From positions 59,620 to 95,934 of the forward strand of contig CABFPE010000861.1 in assembly GCA_900660155.1 (NCBI GenBank): 36,315 bases of DNA, written 5' to 3'. The first letter of the stretch is position 1. Each line of letters opens with the position of its first letter. The translations under genes and the position numbers were made by a program. This DNA is from Hofstenia miamia (lineage: Eukaryota; Xenacoelomorpha; Acoela; Hofsteniidae). Below, in pieces: positions 1 through 8,700 of this stretch. The notes beneath the pieces were generated by a model, which saw nothing but the letters and a program-made list of their open reading frames with translations, was not told the DNA's origin and did no database searches.

Positions 1-79
1 GACGTGGCTGTGCATTTCACATGGTCCGGAATTACAAAGCGACCATTCGCAAATACGCCTATTGCGGGTGTTGTCATGG
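1..79 (+). CDS. Possible 3' end of a coding exon (partial, left edge)
   Basis: The first 79 bases are about half G+C, much richer than the DNA that follows, and are open in all three plus-strand frames. A donor-like GG|GTATAC stands at 79/80, after which the base composition drops to the intronic level. Frame 1 reads with the stretch HFTWSGITKRPF, which loosely recalls the tryptophan- and KR-F-containing end of DUF4806-type domains found in insect and other invertebrate proteins; that resemblance is from memory and weak. The rest of the gene would lie left of the window. It could equally be a transposon fragment. Confidence 0.3.
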
Positions 80-800
80 GTATACATTTGCCATTTACTA
101 ATTTTTAGCAACTATTTATTGACTTAAAACTATTTTTCAATTGCATGAAATTTATTAATAGAAGATTTTAGATGGTACACACCGTTTGAAGAATGAAAAT
201 CTTGTCATACAAAAAGTGAAAATTTTTCTTCGCTATGCCCCTGAAAGACTTGAGCGTCGCAAGAAATACTTAACTTGATCCATTTTCAATGTTATATTTT
301 GTTTTCGATGGTTATTCAATTTTATTAGCTGCATTTTCTACTTTTTCAAGATTTCGTCATAACTTAGCGTTTATACAGATATATAGACAATTTTCATAGT
401 AAGATATGTATTCTATGTAATTTTGCTTAGAAGCAATTTCTAAGTCGTGGTTATGATTAATTTATTCTTACAAATGATAAAAAATCATCCGTGCCTAAAA
501 GTAATTTTAAACTAGCTAGTGGGGAATGATTTTTTAATTCAGCCCAATCAGACTGATGCTAACTCAAATTTCATGAATTTAGTAAATATTTTAATTTTGC
601 AAACTAGTATTTCCTTGACAAATTTATGAGTCTCTTAAGGTTTTCGTTGTTTTAATCATATCCTTGTCAAAATGAGATATAGTACTCAAATCACACTCAT
701 TTTGTCAAATAAAGATATGACTAAGACTTTGATCAAAGACTTCATAACTTCTAATATTTTTAGGTTACCGAGTTTTTTTGCAAAAGCAATGTCATGCTAA
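80..800. other. AT-rich non-coding stretch
   Basis: Low-complexity AT-rich sequence with stops in every frame and no recognisable repeat termini, RNA gene or coding signal. It separates the exon-like left edge from the retrotransposon cluster. Confidence 0.6.
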
Positions 801-812
801 GGTTATTAAATA

Positions 813-1985
813 TCAACGGCAACCATTGTAAACCGGTAACCAATCAGAAAAAATATCGTTTAATTTAACTCTCTGGAATCTTTGGTTAAGGTAACTAGTT
901 ATCAATTGTTTACTATTATAAGAAAATTCTAAGTAGGATAGTTTTTCAATAAGTATGTTGTGATTAATCGAATCAAAGGCTTTTGAGAGATCTAAACAAG
1001 CTATAGCTACAAATTTATTAGAATCGAGGGATGCTCTCCATTTTTCAGTAGCATGTAATAGTGCATCAGTTGTTGAAAAATTTTTTGCGAAATCCAAATT
1101 GGGTGTTCGATAATAAATTATACTTATTAAAATGTTCAATTATTTGGTTATGCAATAATCTTTCGAATATTTTACTTATTGGAGAAGTAATTGAAATTGG
1201 TCGATAATTAGTGGCAATTGAAGGATCGTTTTTCTTAAAAATAGGAGTAATGTGAGCAAGTTTTAGATAATCTGGGAAGTGATTGCATTTTATAGATTCA
1301 TTAAAGATGAAATTTAAAGGACTTGCAATGATATCTGCAGTCATTTTAAGAGCCCAAGAGGGGATATTTGAGGGACCACTTGATTTGTTGGACTTAAGCT
1401 TAAGAATCGATTTAATAATTTCATAGGTAGTTGAGAATCGGAAATNTTACTTATTGGAGAAGTAATTGAAATTGGTCGATAATTAGTGGCAATTGAAGGA
1501 TCGTTTTTCTTAAAAATAGGAGTAATGTGAGCAAGTTTTAGATAATCTGGGAAGTGATTGCATTTTATAGATTCATTAAAGATGAAATTTAAAGGACTTG
1601 CAATGATATCTGCAGTCATTTTAAGAGCCCAAGAGGGGATATTTGAGGGACCACTTGATTTGTTGGACTTAAGCTTAAGAATCGATTTAATAATTTCATA
1701 GGTAGTTGAGAATCGGAAATTAAATTCAGGTGTAAAGATTTTGTGTGAGAGGTTTTTGTATTTAATAAGGGGCCCTTTGTAATTTCCTAAGTTGACAAAA
1801 GTCTTGTTTAAATCATTAGAAATTTCTAAATTGTCGGTTAGATTATTTCCATTTTGATCTTTAATCACATCAATTAAGTTTGATTTAGATTGCTTATAAT
1901 TTGTGATTTCTTTTATTAGTTTCCATTTTGACTTTTCATTTTGAAGACGCGTATACTCATTTTTGATAAATTCATTGAATGCCCT
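813..1985 (-). mobile_element. Non-LTR retrotransposon fragment, reverse transcriptase fingers and palm (decayed)
   Basis: Read on the minus strand, this encodes the linker and N-terminal part of a jockey/CR1-like reverse transcriptase. Visible blocks in order are TPIFKKNDPS, NYRPISITSPISKIFERLL, QFGFRK, STTDALLHATEKW and motif A as LDLSKAFDSINHNIL. A frameshift lies near 1080-1150, between the QFGFRK and STTDALL blocks. The reading breaks off at about 813, just before motif B (GVPQG) would be expected, and the YADD box is absent, so this is a dead fragment. The interval is interrupted by the duplicated block around the n at 1446. It abuts a plus-strand reverse-transcriptase tail at about 1985. 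Confidence 0.88.
1172..1720. repeat. 274-bp direct duplication around an assembly n (probable artefact)
   Basis: Bases 1172-1445 recur as 1447-1720 at a constant offset of 275 with no difference seen by eye, and the single n at 1446 sits exactly between the copies. The reverse-transcriptase reading makes sense only if one copy is removed. This is what unmerged overlapping contig ends look like. Confidence 0.9.
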
Positions 1986-2640
1986 ACAATAAACAGTTGA
2001 AATGGTCAATGAAGCTTGCAATAAACAACTATTCTGTTAGTAAGAATACTGAATACAAAACATTGAGTAAAAACTTCTTAAATCCTCAATGCCTAATTTA
2101 TATAAATGTATTAATAACATTGTGTAGGATTGTAAATAATATTAACCTCTACAATAAGATAAATTTTGAAAATCTCAGTAAAATTGCACACCTAAACACA
2201 TGCACTCGAAATAGGAAACTAATTCCCATGTAAAAAGAGAATTATGAAAAACGCGTTTATTTATACCTCTATAAAATTTTGGAATGACTTACCTAGAAAA
2301 TTAAAACTACTGAATGCATCTAAGATAATTCAAAAAGTCAAACTATATTTCTATAATTCTAGAAAAGAATTAATTGAATTAAAATGGAGGGTTTAAAATT
2401 TCTTAATCTGGATTATTTAACAAACAGTGATTAAAACGCCATTGCCCAAGAGTACAATATTTTATTTTGTAGTGATTTTTGTACAGTTTTGGCACTTTCA
2501 GAGTTGTTATCAGTATATGATATACTGGTAACGTAACCTCTTCTATAAATGGGCCCTCAGTGTTTTTAAAAGAAGCACCAAAAATTATGTTTTGGAAACT
2601 TGTTCTTCACAATAATTAATAAAATATAATATTGCTACAT
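1985..2640 (+). mobile_element. Non-LTR retrotransposon 3' end: reverse transcriptase C-terminus and 3' UTR (decayed)
   Basis: On the plus strand the reading carries the typical C-terminal signature of jockey/CR1-like ORF2 proteins: an NLYN..FENLSKIAHLNT region, then an FWNDLPRKLKLLNASK block (about 2279-2325), ending in a stop at about 2395. At least one frameshift, near 2230, separates these blocks. The following 240 bases are non-coding and contain a short hairpin (2507-2531), as expected of a 3' UTR. The fragment is head-to-head with the minus-strand reverse-transcriptase fragment to its left. Confidence 0.75.
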
Positions 2641-2664
2641 TAATTTTCAAAGCTAATTAACAAA

Positions 2665-3020
2665 TTCAGCAGTAAAAATGTAAATATTAAAAAGTAAGGG
2701 ACCCGAAATGGTTCCCTGTGGGACTCCATTTTTAGTACAAACCTAATCTAAGAAAGATTCATTAAGCCTTACTCATTGCATATGATTATACAAATAACTA
2801 GAAATAAAACCTACACTGTCATTAGAAAAACCAAGATATTTAATTTTTTGTAGTAATATACTGTGATCAATCGAATCGAATGCTCTCGAGAGTCTAAGCA
2901 AGCAACTGCTGAGGATTCATTATCATCTACCATTTTTCAATGGCTTGTACTAAAGCGTCGCTGGTAGAAATACATTTACGAAAACCGTTTTGTAGTTTCC
3001 TAAATTTAGAAAAGCTTCAT
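2665..3020 (-). mobile_element. Non-LTR reverse transcriptase fragment with motifs A and B (decayed)
   Basis: Read on the minus strand, pieces in shifting frames give FRKCISTSDALVQAIEKW (about 2990-2935), motif A as RAFDSIDHSILLQKIKYLG (about 2892-2835), and motif B as NGVPQGTISGPLLFNIYI (about 2735-2680). The motif order and spacing fit a jockey/CR1-like non-LTR element. Stops and frameshifts show it is dead. It stops right after motif B; the next part of the protein, starting with ND and the FADD box, appears on the opposite strand at about 3500. Confidence 0.85.
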
Positions 3021-3479
3021 TGAAAACATTTCAGACTTTTTTATATTTGTAATGGATTTATCGTTATAATAGATTATTTCTATTTTTCAGTTTTCATGAT
3101 TTTTCTATTTAATAAGTTGTTAATAAAGTCCCATGCATATTTTTAAGAACATATTTACTTGTACTGATAGCAATGTATTGTAGTCTTGATTATTATATAT
3201 CGTTTTTAACGTTTTCAAGTCCGGATTTTAAAATATTAAGAAATTCTTTATATTAATTTAATGTTATCATCCATTTATTACAATTCTTTTGAAAATATTC
3301 TGTTTTTATATTATGTAATCATCATGGAACATGATACATAAAAAAAGTGTACATTAAAATTTTGCTTTACTGCATCTTATTTTTAGCGTCAGCACCATTT
3401 CAAATCTACACAATACAAGACTGTGTTAAAATAGTCAGTAAATGAACAAGTTGTTGCAATTTTTTTACAGCTTTATACG
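3021..3479. other. Unassigned AT-rich spacer between opposed retrotransposon fragments
   Basis: No open frame, motif or repeat terminus is seen here. It lies between a minus-strand and a plus-strand piece of reverse transcriptase and may be decayed element sequence or host DNA. Confidence 0.4.
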
Positions 3480-4165
3480 CTACAAACTTAATAATCATAT
3501 TTACAAATGACATTCCATCTTATTGTCTTAATTGCACCCCATACTTATTTGCTGATGATCTAAAAAATTTTTCTCCGTCTTTACGCAATGTTGGAGATGA
3601 TTATTTGTAGTTTGGGAAAAAATAAAAAATGACATTTAATAAGAAAAAATGTGAGTATATCTCATCCTAAATATGATTCGTCTATTCAAATTGATGGCTT
3701 AATTTTTAAGCCTATTACACATATGTTAAAGATCTTGGTGTATATTTTAGTCATGATTTGTCCTGGCCCTTACAGTGCCTGAAAAAATAAAAAGTAATAA
3801 ATCTTTCATGTAAACAGATCAATTCCCATTAATACTTCATACCAAGTGAAACTTACTCTTTACACATCTTTAATCCTGACTTCCTTCATGTATGCATCTG
3901 AGATTTGGTTTCCATCGTTAGATGTTAATAAATTAGAACGTTTACAGCGTCGATTGTACTAAGTGAATTCAAATTATTGGAAACTACAAAATTAGACTTC
4001 TTACCCTCAACTTATTCCCAGGGCTCCTCTACTTTTTCAATTTTATGATTAGCGTTATTTAAACAACTTCTAACAATAAGCTTGTTGGATCTCAATGCTT
4101 TTGATTATATATCTTTATATTACCCAAAATATATTTGTAAACCTGTATTAAGGTAATAAATCTAT
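3480..4165 (+). mobile_element. Non-LTR reverse transcriptase fragment from motif C onward (decayed)
   Basis: The plus strand reads FTNDIPSYCLNCTPYLFADDLKNF (motif C, FADD, at about 3545-3565), then KDLGVYFSHDLSW (about 3730-3767), and then ASEIWFPSLDVNKLERLQRR (about 3895-3955), which is the thumb/connector region of non-LTR reverse transcriptases. Several frameshifts and stops interrupt it. A short AAT-repeat run at 4169-4180 may be the remnant of the element's tail. It begins at the protein position where the minus-strand fragment at 2665-3020 ends. Confidence 0.8.
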
Positions 4166-4180
4166 TTAATAATAATAATT

Positions 4181-5562
4181 TTAGAAAATAAAATTGTTTT
4201 ACTCTGTTCCCGCTTGATATATCGCTTGGCTCTACAAAATGGTGAAATACAAACCCTATGAGCTTCAAGTACATATCATAAGCTCCCAGAATCGACTTTA
4301 TGGATCTTACGAATTACTGCCAGAAAATTCTTAATGAGCATGTGAAAAGTAACAATTTGAAAAGGTGCTGAAGCTAATAACAAGATGGAATAATTAAAGC
4401 AAAATTTTAATGTATACTGTTCATTGTGTATAAGTTGTTTTTAGGAGAGGCAACTTTTTAGAACTGTTTTTTTCACTCAACCCTAAAATATAGTGGGACA
4501 ATATTGTCCCAGGAAACTTGAAAGTGTAAATAACAGAAATTGTACTAGATTAATAATTATTAACTTCTCCCATAAGCTACTAAATCAAACAGAAACAAAT
4601 TTCTTATTCATCTTCCCATAATTTAGTTAATTGAAAATATAAGCATATAAAGCAAAATCCTGCAGTAAGAAAGTTACTTTAGCCTAAACTCTTTTTTTTA
4701 AATTACAAAGAATCAATTATTAGTTGGTCATGTTTCGGCATACCACTTCAATTATAAAGCTTTTATCAAATACATCTAGAATATAGCAGTAGTAAGTTTT
4801 TAGTAAAATTCTAAACTATATGGTTATATTTAGATGCACAATTTTCAGGTTTGGTTCTAAAAAATGCACAGTAGTTGGATTCAATAAAATGATTTCAAAA
4901 TATTCCTTGCTAGGGTCAAAACTTTAATAGCAAAAAATGCGGTTTTTGTAGAACAGTACAATAATATATAGTCTATAGGATAACTGATAGGGATAGGTTA
5001 AGTTTGTATTTATTTGTTTAAGTCGAGTGAGGTCAAAAAGCATGATATACTTACAACACTACAGATGTTACATTGAAAATGCTTGTACATGTCCAAAATT
5101 TAAATTCTTTGAATGAGTGAATGTGAGATACATATTGCAGGTATCCTATTAGAAAGCCTCTAATATATATTTAGTGAATATCAGAGACTGGAAATTCTTG
5201 TGTTTTCTTGGTGACAGTTTACGTTTTCATCACAATCTATTGTAAAGTCATAATTAGTTCAGACTCCCAAAATATTTACTGTACATCAAAATGAAAATCG
5301 CTTCATTATAATTGACGCACGTAATGGAGAAAACATTTTTCAATTTCAAATAACTCTATAATATTTGAGAAAGATTTGTAGAATATTAATACAACTGAAA
5401 ATATAGTATAGAGGTTTAACGAGGATAATGGGAACGTTATAAAGCTGAAATAGTGACGACAAACAGTGAATGTATCAATATATTTAAATAATTGAATTTC
5501 AACACATTACAACAGATTGTGAACGGAAATTGAATAATTTTAAGTAAACATTTGAAATAGTC
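4181..5562. other. Intergenic AT-rich DNA
   Basis: No coding region is supported. Contents noted are an 18-bp perfect palindrome at 4494-4511 and, close to the end of the L3MBTL-like gene, the hexamer TATATT at 5479-5484 (AATATA on the minus strand, a known weak polyadenylation-signal variant about 80 nt past the stop). No AATAAA is seen on the minus strand just beyond the stop. Confidence 0.5.
4494..4511. repeat. Perfect 18-bp palindrome
   Basis: TGGGACAATATTGTCCCA is identical to its reverse complement and stands in AT-rich DNA. It could be a protein-binding dyad, the abutted ends of a transposon or chance; nothing around it decides. Confidence 0.6.
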
Positions 5563-5715
5563 TTAGTGTTGCATTGCTTGCTCCATATTCTTAAGAAGGA
5601 GAATGCTACTGAACACTTTCAAAGCAGGGCCTAATTTAACATTGAGAACACGCGCGATGTCCACTTGACTCAGTAGGAGGAAAGCCTCGCCATCTATCTG
5701 TTCTTCAACAAACAC
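5563..5715 (-). CDS. l(3)mbt-like (L3MBTL family): L3MBTL-like, coding exon 9 (end of SAM, stop)
   Basis: Residues 544-593 and the TAA stop (5565-5563). VFVEEQIDGEAFLLLSQVDI and LNVKLGPALKVFSSIL are the conserved oligomerisation part of a Polycomb-type SAM domain. A short tail (KNMEQAMQH) follows. The exon is too short and in the wrong frame context to be found as an ATG-initiated reading frame. Confidence 0.93.
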   Translation of the reverse strand: MFVEEQIDGEAFLLLSQVDIARVLNVKLGPALKVFSSILLLKNMEQAMQH

Positions 5716-8700
5716 CTAAAACAACAATATAAGATCATGTAAAAATTAAAGAACCAGAGTTAACATTCCCCACCTCAATCATAAAAAAATAATTAAAACG
5801 ATACAATTAGCGATTTACTGAAACAAGTGTTAAACTCTTAAATCAGTTATCAATGTAGTTCGAAATTTAATAAGACAACGTATTTGCAATCAACGCGGAC
5901 AGAAATTATGGTCTCAGGAGACAATCTTCAACTATTTGCTAATTCAGAAAGCATCAAAGCAAATCTTCATAATCGCAAGCGGCCTGCAAATAATGAGTGA
6001 AGAGTAGTTGAAATGAGTTATTTAATCTAATAATCAATCAAGATAAACATGTTGTGGACAATTTGAGAAACATTTATTGAAAAATATATTTAATTTGGCA
6101 AGCTTAACACAAAATAAAAACTTAAATATGCAAACCTGCAGGTTAAGTAAATTGTATACATATCGTCAAATGGTTACCATGCTGAAAAGCTCTGGAAGTT
6201 CAACAAGAGCTTTTTCTTACCCCATACAGTTATTATTAGTTTTTTATTTTTCACATGACTGTTTTTGACAAATAATTCAAGTATATTTATTGGAAATTTT
6301 AATGGAACATGATAAAACATGGGAATATGTCACCAAAGCTTCCTTAAAACTGTTCGAAAAAGTAAAAAAAAGTTCACATATTTCGCCCAAAACCGTACAT
6401 TTTTTGTATGTTTAACTAGATAAGTTTAGAAAGTGTCATGAATGTTTGGGAAGATGAAAAGTGTTTCTTAACAGATGCAATGTGACTAGCAATGAACTCA
6501 AAATAACTCCAACAAAACTTTTGAAACCTGTGATTGGCGTTCACAACCAGGAAGAGATTTGACAAATTGGGCGACTTGCTGAGGAGACCAACGCGACACG
6601 CTTTCAAGTGGGGGTTCAACTGAAGGCAGTAAGCGACACTGATTTTCGAGGCACATCGGCAGTTCAATCGAAGGATGAGGTGGAAGGAAAACTGATTCAT
6701 GAACACTAAGACGAAGAGCTGCTTCACTAGATCCACTCCTAAACCCAATAAAAGTTAGCGACAAATACAGTCGTAGTTTCGTTTGGTACTTGATTTTAGC
6801 TAGTCTCACATCCTAGTAATATCAACACGGAAAGTAAATCAAATGTTTCTATTAGCAACAATCATATATGATTAATTGGTAATGGCAATATTAAGAAAAT
6901 TTCAAGGCAAATATATATATATATCGTAGCAGCAAAAAGAGCTACCCATTGGTTGCGCAACATCCGGAATCGTGACCTGTTGAACTTGAATCATCTCCAG
7001 ATCCAGTACCACTAAGAGGAAGTAAGGTATTAACGGGAGAAGTTTTTTCTGAAACTGCCAACTCCGTTAAACGATCTGGCAAGGGACTTCTGGCATCAGC
7101 ATATGGACAACCAGCGCTATTGTGATGTGTTCCATATCGCGGACCTTTGACATGACCCATGCTAAAACCAAAAAAAGTTGAAAATAAGCAATAGGGGAGC
7201 AAACCCTCTGCATCCTGGTGTAGGACAACTGCCAGATACATTACTCGATACTACTGACAGATCTGGTGGTGGAGTAAGATTAGAACATGAACCTGGAGGC
7301 CAAATATCTGGGCTATCTGCATCTAACCAAAATGATAATCTGTCTTCTGACCAACCATCCATTCGAATACGAACACGTGCAGGACCGTCGCGCACCATTC
7401 GCACCTGTAAATACAACCATTCAAACATTTAGTTAAGGGTTTGAAAAAGAAGGAGTGAAAAGAACTAGTTTACCTCAACAACACGAGCTACACGAATGAG
7501 AGCGTTATTAAATTTGTCAACAACTTCGATTCTACTACCAATTTTGAGATCAATTGGTGAGGACGATCCTAACAAAACACTAGGTGGGATGCTTTCAGAA
7601 TCAGGTTGTGAAGAATGACGTAGACATCGAGATGTATAATGCGCCCAATAACATGAGAAGTCAGGTTCACCTACAAATAATGACAATTAGTTTACGAACC
7701 AATAAAATAATCAAACCATGAAAACCAACTAGAAGCCAATTTTCAATGATATCTCGCACATAAGCCTTACAGAAACTTTGAGTGTCACGGTTAATCGCTT
7801 CTAAATTTGCTCCTATGTCCACGCCATCGATCGGGTTCCCAGGAAGATGTGAAAAATTAGACGCGTCGGCGATGCGCGGCTCTCCACTTGTGAACTCATG
7901 TACATACTGAAAAATATTGAAACCAGCTTGAGGAACAACACATCCAGGAGGGGTTATTCTTCGCCCTATAGATTCACTCCATCTAAAATTCAAGCTGATT
8001 AGGCACGTCAAAGGAATATATGCTGCCAAATATATTTCCGAAAATATCCTGAAGTTATAAAATTACATAAATCGTATTGTAAACTAATTATTTAAGGCAA
8101 TTAGTGCATATAAAATGCAATCCTTAAAATACATCAATCATGCTCAAATAAATTGATAGTACAAAAATCATAGCTGATGTAGAAAAACCTCACTTAAATT
8201 AAGGATCATATTTCTTAAAACAAGAAAATGAGAAAAAAAGGAAATTCAAAGTAAAGCTAATTTGATGATTTTTGACGCTTCATAGCTAATTTTATAATAC
8301 AGTCATTAAATTACAGCTGTTATGAAACGACAGCAACAGCAAATTCCCATAAATCAACATTAAAAAGAGTGAAGAACCGAGGAATTGGGTATAAATATTG
8401 ATTGAAAATGGAAATGTCTTCACATTCATTGGTTTTTCAAATTATTTTAAGCTTTACTCTATTTTCTTAATTATAATCCTTTCAATTCAAAATACAATTG
8501 CAATTACACGAATTTTGAGCGCAAAAATGTTCTTAAGTATTTGCTGCTTTTAAGGAAACATTTCTTTAAGTATAAAAATCGAACTATGAATTTATTTTTT
8601 CACATTTGGCATAAAACATATAATTTTTCGATTAAATGTGTATAAGATTGGGCTTTTGAAATGAAACTAACCCTAGGGGAAATAAGAAAGGTGAATCGGC

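Noticed and set aside
6416..6748. 110-codon minus-strand frame
   Set aside because: It is an out-of-frame shadow of the SAM-domain exon (6738-6528) plus intron sequence; the correct frame joins exons 7 and 9 in phase.
7178..7432. 84-codon plus-strand frame
   Set aside because: Antisense shadow of exon 6 of the L3MBTL-like gene (MBT3 and C2HC finger).
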